Source of the DNA: Eubacterium sp. ER2
Lineage (GTDB): Bacteria > Bacillota > Clostridia > Lachnospirales > Lachnospiraceae
Assembly: GCF_000765215.1 (NCBI RefSeq)
Contig: NZ_JPJE01000018.1
Span: forward strand, 204,432-268,431
DNA: 64,000 nt
Direction of reading: 5' to 3'
This document shows positions 34,902-42,217 of this stretch, piece by piece. Every line of letters starts with the position of its first letter. The first letter of the stretch is position 1. The notes below the pieces were generated by a model, which was not told the origin of the DNA, searched no databases, and saw nothing but the letters and a program-made list of their open reading frames with translations. The translations under genes were made by a program, and so were the position numbers.

Positions 34902-36482
34902 CTAAACGCCGCTTGCTCCGTAGTTGGAGAGTACTCTTGCGGAAGGATCATCCACATCGCAGCCCTCCCACTCTTTGTTGGGCATCCAGAAGTCCGTGAT
35001 CATCTCAGACTGTCCGGGATAGTACTTCTCAAAGATCTCCCGGTACAGGAGGGACTCCTTTGTGAATGGAGCTGCATGTGTATATTGTTTCCGCTTTTCT
35101 TCAAATTCTTCATCGGAATAGCAGCCCTCTGCGTATTCCTTCAGATAATCCACCATGGAGTGGCCCACTGCGTCGGAGAAGGCCGCCTTCTCGCGCATCA
35201 GGATGTCGTAGGGAAGATAGTCGCCCTCAAAGGCGTGGCGGAGAAGATATTTTCCCTTGCCATAGATGTTCATCTTCTTTGCCGGGTCCACGCTCATGAC
35301 GTAGGAGACAAAATCTAGATCGCCGAAGGGAACCCGGGCCTCCATGGAGTTCACGCTGATACACCGGTCAGCCCGGAGCACATCGTACATGTGGAGCTCG
35401 TGGACTCTCTTGACAGACTCTTTTTGGAAGGCCTCCGGTGAGGGGGCGAAGTCTGTATATTTGTAGCCGAAGAGCTCGTCTGAGATCTCTCCGGTCATGA
35501 GGACCCGCACATCTGTCTTCTCGTGGATGGCCCTGCAGAGAAGGTACATGCCCATGGAAGCGCGGATGGTAGTGATGTCAAATGTGCCGAGAGCTTTGAT
35601 GACATCCGGCAGGGCATGAAGCACATCCTCCTTTGTGATGATGACCTCTGTGTGGTCGCTGCCGATATAGTCCGCCACTTCCTTTGCGTACTTTAAGTCA
35701 ATGGCGTCCTCGCTCATGCCGATGGCAAAAGTGCGGATGGGGCGGCCAAGGATGCGGGCTGACACAGCGCACACGAGAGAGGAGTCCAGGCCTCCGCTTA
35801 AGAGGAAGCCAAGGGGAGCGTCCGCGTCCAGTCTCTTGCGGATGCCTTCCACCAGCTTGTCGTGGATGTTCCTGCAGACCTCCTCCGTGTCATCCGTACA
35901 GACAGAGGAAACCGCAGTGATATCGCGGTAGCAGATGAATTCCCCGTCCTTATAGTAATGTCCGGGCGGGAAGGGCATGATCTTATCGGTCAGTCCCACC
36001 AGATTCTTGGCCTCGCTTGCGAAAATAGCGGCGCCGTCTTTGTCATAGCCATAGTAGAGAGGGCGGATCCCAATGGGGTCCCTTGCCGCTATGTATGATC
36101 TCGTGTCGCCGTCAAAGAGGATGAGAGCGTACTCTGCATCCAGCATGCCAAACATGTTTGTCCCGTATTCCTTGTAGAGGGGGAGAAGGATTTCGCAGTC
36201 GCAGTCACTCTTAAAGGTATAGCCTTTCTCCTCCAGCTTTTTTTTCATTTTTCTGAAGCCATATATTTCTCCGTTGCATACAAGGGTATGACCGCAAAGG
36301 GAGAAGGGCTGCATCCCTTCTCCTGTAAGTCCCATGATCGCAAGTCTGTGAAAACCGAGAAGGCCGAAGCCGGTATCGATGATCCGGCTGTCGTCCGGTC
36401 CTCTCGAGATGGTGCGGTCAAATCCCTCCTTGAATAGATCGTGATCGGCACTGGGTGAACAGTACCCCATGATTGAACACAT
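34902..36482 (-). CDS. asnB: Asparagine synthase (glutamine-hydrolysing), AsnB type
   Basis: 526 aa; forms asparagine from aspartate, ATP and glutamine. Cys2 (MCSIMGY) is the amidotransferase nucleophile. RGPDDSRI and NGEIYGFRKM belong to the glutaminase domain, and the PP-loop LSGGLDSSLVCA (about residue 230) to the synthetase domain. It lies between glnN and gltB, 45 and 34 bp away, with CCGGAGG as ribosome binding site. Placement in a GS/GOGAT operon suggests that glutamine made by GlnN feeds both AsnB and GltB. Confidence 0.95.
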   Translation of the reverse strand: MCSIMGYCSPSADHDLFKEGFDRTISRGPDDSRIIDTGFGLLGFHRLAIMGLTGEGMQPFSLCGHTLVCNGEIYGFRKMKKKLEEKGYTFKSDCDCEILLPLYKEYGTNMFGMLDAEYALILFDGDTRSYIAARDPIGIRPLYYGYDKDGAAIFASEAKNLVGLTDKIMPFPPGHYYKDGEFICYRDITAVSSVCTDDTEEVCRNIHDKLVEGIRKRLDADAPLGFLLSGGLDSSLVCAVSARILGRPIRTFAIGMSEDAIDLKYAKEVADYIGSDHTEVIITKEDVLHALPDVIKALGTFDITTIRASMGMYLLCRAIHEKTDVRVLMTGEISDELFGYKYTDFAPSPEAFQKESVKRVHELHMYDVLRADRCISVNSMEARVPFGDLDFVSYVMSVDPAKKMNIYGKGKYLLRHAFEGDYLPYDILMREKAAFSDAVGHSMVDYLKEYAEGCYSDEEFEEKRKQYTHAAPFTKESLLYREIFEKYYPGQSEMITDFWMPNKEWEGCDVDDPSARVLSNYGASGV

Positions 36483-36527
36483 AGATGTTACCTCCGGGAT
36501 TTGATTTTTATAAACAAGGCGCTCTGC

Positions 36528-38621
36528 CTAGATGATGCCAAAGAGCAGCTTTCCGTAAGTCGGGAATGGCCATACAGATGTGTCTGTCATGGTCTCCAGC
36601 AGATCCACGTCGCCGCGGAGGGCGTCCATGGCCGGGATGACCATATCTCTGTAGTAGAAGGCCTCCTTCTCGAAATCGGAAATGGTTCCTGCCTCGCTGA
36701 CAACCCTCTTCAATGTCTCCAGCTTCTCGTAGGCGGAAGCAGTGAGAGAGGAGATCTTCTTGACTGTGCTGTATTCATAGGATGTGTCGATCTCAGCTCC
36801 GAGAGAGCGCTTTGCGAGTACAGTATCCGTGAGTGAGTGTGCGTATCCACTGACTGCCGGGAGGATATCCCGCTCAGCCATCTCGGCCATGGTCAGGGCC
36901 TCGATGTGCAGCACCTTCACGTAATTTTCCATCATGATCTCATAGCGGGACTGCATTTCTTCCTCGCTGAACACCTTGTGGGAGGTGAACAGCTTCACGT
37001 TTTTCTCGTGGAGGAAGCAGGGCAGTGCATCCGGCGTGGTGCGCAGGTTCAGAAGACCTCTCTTTTCGGCCTCCTCAAGCCATGCGTCGTCGTAGCCGTT
37101 TCCGTTGAAGATGATCCGCTTGTGGTCCCGGATCGTATCCCGTATCAGGTCGTGGAGGGCGGTCTCGAAATCGTCCGCGCTCTCCAGGATGTCGGCGAAC
37201 TGCTTCAGCTCTTCTGCCACCGCTGTGTTCAGGATCACGTTGGGGCCTGAGATGGAAGCGGAGGAGCCCAGCATACGGAACTCAAATTTATTTCCGGTAA
37301 AGGCAAAGGGTGATGTCCTGTTCCGGTCTGTGGAGTCCTTGGGGAACTTGGGAAGAACGTGTACGCCGACACGCATCAGCTCTTTTTCCTTTCCGTCGTA
37401 GGACTCTTCGTTTTCAATGGCCTTGAGGATTTCGGTCAGCTCATCGCCCAGGAACATGGAGATGACTGCCGGCGGCGCCTCGTTGGCGCCCAGTCTGTGG
37501 TCGTTTCCGGCTGAAGCGGCGGACAGGCGCAGGAGATCCTGGTACTCATCTACAGCCTTGATGACCGCGCAGAGGAAGAGGAGGAACTGAGCGTTCTCGG
37601 AGGGCGTGTCGCCGGGCTCAAGGAGATTGATGCCGGTGTCCGTGGAGATAGACCAGTTGTTGTGCTTGCCGCTTCCGTTGATGCCTTCAAAGGGCTTCTC
37701 GTGGAGAAGGCAGACAAGGTCGTGCTTCTTGGCGATCCGCTGCATCAGCTCCATCATCAGCTGGTTGTGGTCTGTGGCAATGTTGGTAGTGGTGAAGATG
37801 GGCGCCAGCTCGTGCTGTGCGGGAGCCACCTCGTTGTGTTCTGTCTTGGCCAGGATTCCCAGCTTCCAGAGTTCTTCATTGAGTTCCTTCATATATGCCT
37901 GGACGCGGGATTTGATGGTGCCGAAGTAGTGGTCCTCCAGTTCCTGGCCCTTGGGAGCGGATGCTCCGAAGAGGGTCCTGCCGGTGTAGATCAGGTCTTT
38001 TCTTTCCTCATAATACTTTTTATCTACCAGGAAATATTCCTGCTCCGGGCCTACCGTTGTCTTTACGGATTTTACATCCTCATTTCCGAAGAGGTGCACA
38101 ACCCGGAGGGCCTGGCGGTTGATGGCCTGCATGCTCCGCAAAAGAGGCGTTTTCTTGTCGAGCGCGTGGCCGCTGTAGGAGCAGAAGGCCGTGGGAATGC
38201 ACAGGACACCGTTCTTGATGAAGGCGTAGGCTGTGGGGTCCCAGGCTGTGTATCCTCTGGCCTCAAAGGTGGCCCGAAGTCCTCCCGACGGGAAGGAGGA
38301 GGCGTCCGGTTCACCCTGCACCAGCTCTTTGCCGGAAAATTCCATGATGACTTTTCCGTCCACATCCGGGCTGATGAAGCTGTCGTGCTTTTCCGCTGTT
38401 ATGCCTGTCATGGGCTGGAACCAGTGGGTGTAGTGTGTGACTCCCTTTTCAATCGCCCAGTCTTTCATGGCGTTGGCGACTACGTTGGCAATATTTATGT
38501 CCAGGCTCCTTCCGTCTTTCATTGTACGCTGAAGCTGCTTGAAGGTCTCCTTTGGAAGGCGTTCCTTCATGACAGACTCATCAAAAACCATTGAACCAAA
38601 TTTTTCTGCTGCTGTACTCAT
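36528..38621 (-). CDS. glnN: Glutamine synthetase type III
   Basis: 697 aa, the usual size of GS-III dodecamers, which are unrelated in length to the 450-aa GS-I. The conserved order is [69 protein letters not shown] and [16 protein letters not shown]. Start choice: AAAAGGAG lies 10 bases before the ATG at 38621, giving [13 protein letters not shown]; the frame is open a little upstream but only across the leader hairpins. It is the first gene of the leftward nitrogen operon and is preceded by a leader with two terminators. Confidence 0.96.
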   Translation of the reverse strand: MSTAAEKFGSMVFDESVMKERLPKETFKQLQRTMKDGRSLDINIANVVANAMKDWAIEKGVTHYTHWFQPMTGITAEKHDSFISPDVDGKVIMEFSGKELVQGEPDASSFPSGGLRATFEARGYTAWDPTAYAFIKNGVLCIPTAFCSYSGHALDKKTPLLRSMQAINRQALRVVHLFGNEDVKSVKTTVGPEQEYFLVDKKYYEERKDLIYTGRTLFGASAPKGQELEDHYFGTIKSRVQAYMKELNEELWKLGILAKTEHNEVAPAQHELAPIFTTTNIATDHNQLMMELMQRIAKKHDLVCLLHEKPFEGINGSGKHNNWSISTDTGINLLEPGDTPSENAQFLLFLCAVIKAVDEYQDLLRLSAASAGNDHRLGANEAPPAVISMFLGDELTEILKAIENEESYDGKEKELMRVGVHVLPKFPKDSTDRNRTSPFAFTGNKFEFRMLGSSASISGPNVILNTAVAEELKQFADILESADDFETALHDLIRDTIRDHKRIIFNGNGYDDAWLEEAEKRGLLNLRTTPDALPCFLHEKNVKLFTSHKVFSEEEMQSRYEIMMENYVKVLHIEALTMAEMAERDILPAVSGYAHSLTDTVLAKRSLGAEIDTSYEYSTVKKISSLTASAYEKLETLKRVVSEAGTISDFEKEAFYYRDMVIPAMDALRGDVDLLETMTDTSVWPFPTYGKLLFGII

Positions 38622-38662
38622 GACTCTCAAACTCCTTTTCATTTTTATTTGGATTTGATGTG

Positions 38663-38678
38663 TGCGGCCCAGGCCGCA
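38663..38678 (-). promoter_or_regulatory. GC-rich hairpin near the glnN ribosome binding site
   Basis: UGCGGC pairs with GCCGCA around CUGG on the transcript, about 30 nt before the Shine-Dalgarno sequence. No U-tract follows, so it is not a terminator. It may protect the processed 5' end after readthrough; that is inference. Confidence 0.5.
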
Positions 38679-38690
38679 AGGATAAAATAA

Positions 38691-38767
38691 ATAAAAAAGA
38701 GCGGCAGTGGAACTCCTCCATCCCGATATGGCCATTTCTCAGGGTGGAAAAGCGACTCCATTGCCGC
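38691..38767 (-). promoter_or_regulatory. glnN leader unit 2: ANTAR-type hairpin pair overlapping terminator T2
   Basis: Terminator T2: GCGGCA (38767-38762) pairs with UGCCGC (38706-38701), then UGGA with UCCA and CCC with GGG inside, followed by UCUUUUUUAU. Alternative fold: P1, GCGGC (38767-38763) pairing with GUCGC (38756-38752) around the hexaloop AAUGGA; P2, CCAU (38731-38728) pairing with AUGG (38721-38718) around the hexaloop AUCGGG. Both loops have A at position 1 and G at position 4, the known recognition signature of ANTAR proteins. P1 and P2 use bases needed for T2, so the two folds exclude each other. Confidence 0.7.
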
Positions 38768-38778
38768 GTACACAAAGT

Positions 38779-38831
38779 AAAAGAAAAAACGGCGCGCAGA
38801 AAAAAGGGGTATTCCTGCGACGCCGTTGCCG
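38779..38831 (-). promoter_or_regulatory. glnN leader unit 1: terminator T1 with AxxGxx hairpin
   Basis: T1: AACGGCG and CGCAG (38827-38815) pair with CUGCG and CGCCGUU (38799-38788), with one bulge, followed by a run of Us. Alternative hairpin: CGGC (38831-38828) pairs with GUCG (38821-38818) around the hexaloop AACGGC (A1, G4), using the 5' arm of T1. A possible second hairpin has loop AAUACC, with A instead of G at position 4, so this unit is less canonical than unit 2. Confidence 0.6.
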
Positions 38832-38844
38832 TTCTTTGCATATG

Positions 38845-38873
38845 ACTATACTGCCGTGATAAAGATTTGTCAA
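38845..38873 (-). promoter_or_regulatory. Sigma-A promoter of the glnN-asnB-gltB-gltD operon
   Basis: Minus strand: -35 TTGACA (38873-38868), 17-bp spacer, -10 TATAGT (38850-38845). The transcript would start near 38838 and has a leader of about 215 nt before glnN. Confidence 0.85.
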
Positions 38874-38925
38874 ATGTTTTCTTGTATTTATTTTCGTACA
38901 ATCCGCCCGGCCGGCCCGACAGAAG

Positions 38926-38954
38926 TTGACACAGAAAAGGAAATCCGCTATATT
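38926..38954 (+). promoter_or_regulatory. Sigma-A promoter of glnA
   Basis: -35 TTGACA (38926-38931), 17-bp spacer, -10 TATATT (38949-38954). It diverges from the glnN promoter; the two -35 elements are about 50 bp apart. The leader is about 120 nt. Confidence 0.85.
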
Positions 38955-38971
38955 TTCTACTGTAAAGAATA

Positions 38972-39048
38972 GTGGGCAAAGGCGTTCATCTGAGGCAGGG
39001 AAAGTTTTCGCGGCTGTGAGAGCTTTCTCTTTCAGAAGACGCCTTTTT
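38972..39048 (+). promoter_or_regulatory. glnA leader attenuator with ANTAR-type hairpins
   Basis: A terminator-like stem lies just before the glnA ribosome binding site. GGCGU (38981-38985) pairs with ACGCC (39039-39043), UCUGA with UCAGA, and a 14-bp inner stem runs from GGGAAAG (38998) to CUUUCUC (39029); TTTTT follows. Alternative P1: GUGGGC (38972-38977) pairs with GUUCAU (38984-38989) around AAAGGC. Alternative P2: GC, a bulged A and GGG (38995-39000) pair with UUCGC (39007-39011) around AAAGUU. Both hexaloops have A1 and G4, but several pairs are G-U, so P2 is weak. Confidence 0.6.
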
Positions 39049-39081
39049 ATCATATATTAAGATGTAAGAGGAGGTAAGAAT

Positions 39082-40308
39082 ATGGACATGTATCAATATG
39101 AAAAGGTCATGACATTTGTGGATGAGGAGGATGTAAAATTCATCCGTCTGGCCTTTTTTGACGCCTTTGGCGTGCAGAAAAATATTTCCATCATGTCAGG
39201 CCAGCTGGAGAGGGCCTTCAAGGAGGGGATCTCTTTCGACGCGTCGGCTGTGGCCGGATTTGACAGTGAGGTGAAGAGCGACCTCTTTCTCCACCCGGAT
39301 CCGTCCACCTTTTCTATTCTGCCGTGGCGTCCGTCCACAGGGCGGGTGGCCAGGATGTACTGCGACATCCGCTATCCGGACGGGACGATCTACGAGAAAG
39401 ACAGCCGCTATATATTAAAGAAGGCAGTGGAGAAGGCAAGGGAAAAGGGACTGAAGATCGATTTCGGGACAGAGGTGGAGTTCTACCTCTTTAATACAGA
39501 CGAGCAGGGCAGCCCGACCAAGATCCCCTTTGACATGGCCGGATACATGGATGTGGCCCCGGAGGACAAGGGGGAGAACATTCGCAGGGAGATCTGTTTC
39601 ACCCTTATTGATATGGGTATTGAGCCGGAGGCTTCTCACCACGAGGAGGGGCCCGGCCAGAATGAGATCGACTTCCAGTACAGTGATCCCCTCACAGCGG
39701 CGGACAACACGGCCACCTTCAAGTGGGTGGTGAGCACAGCGGCCATGGGGAACGGCCTTTACGCCGACTTCTCTCCAAAGCCCATCAAGGAATATGCGGG
39801 AAACGGCATGCATATCAATATGTCAGTGAGATGTGAGGACGGGTCGGACTGCAACGGCCAGTTCATGACAGGCATCCTGGAGCACATAAGGGACATTACC
39901 CTGTTTTTAAATCCATCCGAGGATTCCTACAGGAGGCTGGGTGAGAAGAAGGCTCCCAAGTATGTGACCTGGTCCCCGGAGAACCGCTCCCAGCTGATCC
40001 GGATCCCGGCGGTGAAGAACAAAAGGAAGCGGATCGAGCTTCGCTCCCCTGACCCCACGGCCAATCCCTATCTGGCCTTCGCCCTCCTCATCTACGCCGG
40101 GATGGACGGCATCGAGAGAAAGCTGCCCCTCCAGAAGCCGGCCAATGTCAATCTGTACACGGCGGACCACAAGGTGACGGATCAGCTCAGGAAGCTGCCG
40201 GAGAGCCGCGGGGAGGCCTGGGATGCGGCGACTGCAAGCGCCCTGGTAAAGAAGGTGCTGCCAGAGGCTTATCTGGACGTTTACAAGAACCCGCCGAAGA
40301 CACGCTGA
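39082..40308 (+). CDS. glnA: Glutamine synthetase type I, short form
   Basis: 408 aa, shorter than the usual 440-470 aa of GS-I. Catalytic landmarks are present: TEVEFYLF (metal Glu, about 131-133), EEGPGQNEIDFQY (about 188-200), GNGMHINMS (His about 244), ENRSQLIRIP and RIELRSPDPTANPYLAFAL. The segment carrying the adenylylated Tyr of enterobacterial GS is not recognisable. GAGGAGGTAAG precedes the ATG. The gene lies downstream of an attenuator and 25 bp before the ANTAR gene. With glnN diverging from it, the cell has two different glutamine synthetases under related leaders. Confidence 0.93.
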   Translation: MDMYQYEKVMTFVDEEDVKFIRLAFFDAFGVQKNISIMSGQLERAFKEGISFDASAVAGFDSEVKSDLFLHPDPSTFSILPWRPSTGRVARMYCDIRYPDGTIYEKDSRYILKKAVEKAREKGLKIDFGTEVEFYLFNTDEQGSPTKIPFDMAGYMDVAPEDKGENIRREICFTLIDMGIEPEASHHEEGPGQNEIDFQYSDPLTAADNTATFKWVVSTAAMGNGLYADFSPKPIKEYAGNGMHINMSVRCEDGSDCNGQFMTGILEHIRDITLFLNPSEDSYRRLGEKKAPKYVTWSPENRSQLIRIPAVKNKRKRIELRSPDPTANPYLAFALLIYAGMDGIERKLPLQKPANVNLYTADHKVTDQLRKLPESRGEAWDAATASALVKKVLPEAYLDVYKNPPKTR

Positions 40309-40333
40309 CAGATACATTGACAAGGATAAAGGA

Positions 40334-40927
40334 GTGGGAAAGAACATGACAGCAGAAAAAGAGGCATACCGCATCCTGGTGGCTTCTGCGTCAGACAAGA
40401 TGGTCTCAGTTGTAAGGGATGTGCTCCCGGGCCCCCAGTACAGGGATATTTCCTACGTGTCCACCATGGGGGACGCCAAGCGTATGCTGGTCAGCCATAT
40501 CTGTGATATTCTCATCATCAACACGCCGCTGAAGGACGACTTCGGCATACAGTCCGCTATCGATATAGCGGAGCAGCACGAGACGGGAATTCTCCTGCTG
40601 GTCAAAGCGGAGATGTACGAGCAGGTGTCCTCCCAGGTGGAGGACTACGGCATCGTCACCCTGGCCAGGCCCACCACAAGGCAGAGCCTCTACGCGTCCG
40701 TGAAGATGCTCAGCGCTGTCCAGATGAAGATAAAGAAGCTGGAGAAGGATATGCGCAGGCTGAAGGAGCGGATGCAGGAGCAGCAGACCATTGACAGGGC
40801 CAAGTGGATTCTGGTGGACCAGAGGAAGATGAGCGAGCCGGACGCCCACAGGTACATAGAGAAATCAGCCATGGACCGGTGCGTCAGGAAGATCCGCATT
40901 GCGGAGGAGATTTTGAGAGACAGCTGA
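40334..40927 (+). CDS. ANTAR antiterminator with degenerate receiver domain
   Basis: 197 aa. Residues about 8-120 have the receiver fold, but the phosphorylation residues are gone: the acidic pair after beta-1 is replaced (ILVASAS), the acceptor Asp is Asn59 (DILIINTPLKDDFG) and the usual Lys before Pro is Arg (TLARPTT). A coiled linker (MKIKKLEKDMRRLKERMQEQQ) leads to a clear C-terminal ANTAR domain, IDRAKWILVDQRKMSEPDAHRYIEKSAMDRCVRKIRIAEEIL. ANTAR domains bind paired hexaloop hairpins in mRNA leaders and prevent termination. Located with glnA and facing glnN, it is the natural candidate to act on both leaders. It must sense its signal by something other than standard phosphorylation, perhaps ligand or protein binding. 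Confidence 0.9.
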   Translation: MGKNMTAEKEAYRILVASASDKMVSVVRDVLPGPQYRDISYVSTMGDAKRMLVSHICDILIINTPLKDDFGIQSAIDIAEQHETGILLLVKAEMYEQVSSQVEDYGIVTLARPTTRQSLYASVKMLSAVQMKIKKLEKDMRRLKERMQEQQTIDRAKWILVDQRKMSEPDAHRYIEKSAMDRCVRKIRIAEEILRDS

Positions 40928-40977
40928 CAGCCATTGAAGACAGGCAGCCATTTATTACCAGTGTAAAAGTTTTCCTC

Positions 40978-41044
40978 CTTCGCATACTAACGATAAAACG
41001 CCCTCACAGGAAGGGCGGCAGTATGGAGACGATAGTATGCGAAG
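40978..41044 (+). promoter_or_regulatory. 12-bp perfect inverted repeat spanning the spoIVB start
   Basis: CTTCGCATACTA (40978-40989) is exactly complementary to TAGTATGCGAAG (41033-41044). The right arm contains the spoIVB start codon (41037-41039). A nested hairpin CGCCCT/AGGGCG (40999-41017) lies inside. The left arm also contains CATACTA (40983-40989), which matches the -10 of sigma-G type promoters; the -35 match (TGTAAA, 40962) is weak. Confidence 0.6.
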
Positions 41045-42104
41045 ATATTGGTACAGACGAATTTTGATCATGATCCTTGTGTTCACCATCTCTGTAGGAG
41101 GGAGCTGGTATCTGATCGAGGAGAACAGAGCCGGCCTGGAGAGAGAGGCAAGCGCGGACGCGTCCGGGGAGCTCCTGATCCCCGGCGGCATGCCGGTGGG
41201 CATCTATCTGGAGACAAAAGGGGCCATGGTCCTGGGAACTGAGAAGATCCAGGGCGAGGACGGGCAGGAGTATGAGCCCGCCGCCAACCTGGTGCAGGAG
41301 GGCGACTACATCATCGGGCTGGACGGGGAGGAGATCGACAACAAGTCCCAGCTCGTGGAGGCAGTGGCGGCACTGGACAAGGAGGAGGTCGTGCTGAAGG
41401 TGCGCCGGGATGGCCAGGAGATCGCCATCCGCATGAAAGCTGTGCGGTGCGGAAGGGATGAGTACAAGCTGGGGATCTGGGTGCGGGACAATGCCCAGGG
41501 CCTGGGGACTGTCACCTTTCTAAACGCGGACAGCCAGTTCGGAGCTCTCGGGCACGGGATCCGGGACACAGATACCGGAAAGCTCTTAAGCGCTTCGGAC
41601 GGCCTTCTCTACACAACCAGCATCAAGGACATCAAGAAGGGGAAGGATGGGACGCCGGGGGGCATGGAGGGCGTCATTATCTATAACAATTACAATATCC
41701 TGGGGACCATCACCCAGAACACGGAGGACGGCATATACGGCACCCTGGACAGGATCGACGCTCTCTTCACGGATACGCAGCCCCTGGAGGCGGCTGTGGA
41801 TGAGAGCCAGATAGAGGAGGGGGAGGCTACCATCCGATGCGCGGTCAGCGGCCAGGTGGAGGATTACAGCATTCGTATTACAAAAGTTGACAGGAACGCC
41901 CAGGAAGCGAACAAAGAGATTTTGCTGGAGGTGACGGACGAGAAGCTGCTGGAGCTCACCGGCGGCATCGTCCAGGGCATGAGCGGCAGCCCCATTATCC
42001 AGAACAGACGGCTCATCGGGGCAGTGACCCACGTGTTCGTGAACAACCCGAAGGAGGGCTACGCCATTTTTGTCCAGGATATGTTGAAACATATCGAAAG
42101 GTAA
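41037..42104 (+). CDS. spoIVB: SpoIVB sporulation signalling protease
   Basis: 355-aa serine peptidase (family S55), made in the forespore and secreted between the membranes to trigger pro-sigma-K processing. It has an N-terminal membrane anchor (ILIMILVFTISVGGSWYL), a PDZ domain (about 85-135: PAANLVQEGDYIIGLDGEEI) and the peptidase domain with FGALGHGIRDTDTGKLL (catalytic His) and GIVQGMSGSPIIQNRRLIGAVTHVF (catalytic Ser). GGAGA lies seven bases before the ATG. It sits immediately before spo0A, as in other spore formers. Confidence 0.95.
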   Translation: MRRYWYRRILIMILVFTISVGGSWYLIEENRAGLEREASADASGELLIPGGMPVGIYLETKGAMVLGTEKIQGEDGQEYEPAANLVQEGDYIIGLDGEEIDNKSQLVEAVAALDKEEVVLKVRRDGQEIAIRMKAVRCGRDEYKLGIWVRDNAQGLGTVTFLNADSQFGALGHGIRDTDTGKLLSASDGLLYTTSIKDIKKGKDGTPGGMEGVIIYNNYNILGTITQNTEDGIYGTLDRIDALFTDTQPLEAAVDESQIEEGEATIRCAVSGQVEDYSIRITKVDRNAQEANKEILLEVTDEKLLELTGGIVQGMSGSPIIQNRRLIGAVTHVFVNNPKEGYAIFVQDMLKHIER

Positions 42105-42120
42105 GAAAACAGGAAGAAGG

Positions 42121-42127
42121 TGTCGAG
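42121..42127. promoter_or_regulatory. Possible Spo0A box upstream of spo0A
   Basis: TGTCGAG matches the 0A-box consensus TGTCGAA at six of seven positions and lies 20 bp before the -35 of the spo0A promoter. Autoregulation by Spo0A is known in Bacillus. A single 6/7 match is weak evidence. Confidence 0.3.
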
Positions 42128-42146
42128 ATCTTCCGACTTCAAAACC

Positions 42147-42175
42147 TTGATTTCGCATTTTTGTAATTCTATAAT
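42147..42175 (+). promoter_or_regulatory. Sigma-A promoter of spo0A
   Basis: -35 TTGATT (42147-42152), 17-bp spacer, -10 TATAAT (42170-42175). Confidence 0.7.
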
Positions 42176-42217
42176 TTTCCTTGACAGTTTTTCAAGAACA
42201 GATAGGAGGATTATGGA

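Noticed and set aside
38741..38760. AGGGTGG string on the plus strand, resembling a T-box core
   Set aside because: It is on the strand opposite to glnN transcription, lacks the T-box stem I and specifier, and lies upstream of the glnA promoter. It is the complement of the T2 hairpin.
38961..38971. AAAGAA near the 5' end of both glutamine synthetase leaders as an ANTAR loop
   Set aside because: The flanking bases cannot close a 6-nt loop in either leader, and in glnA part of the stem would lie upstream of the predicted start site.
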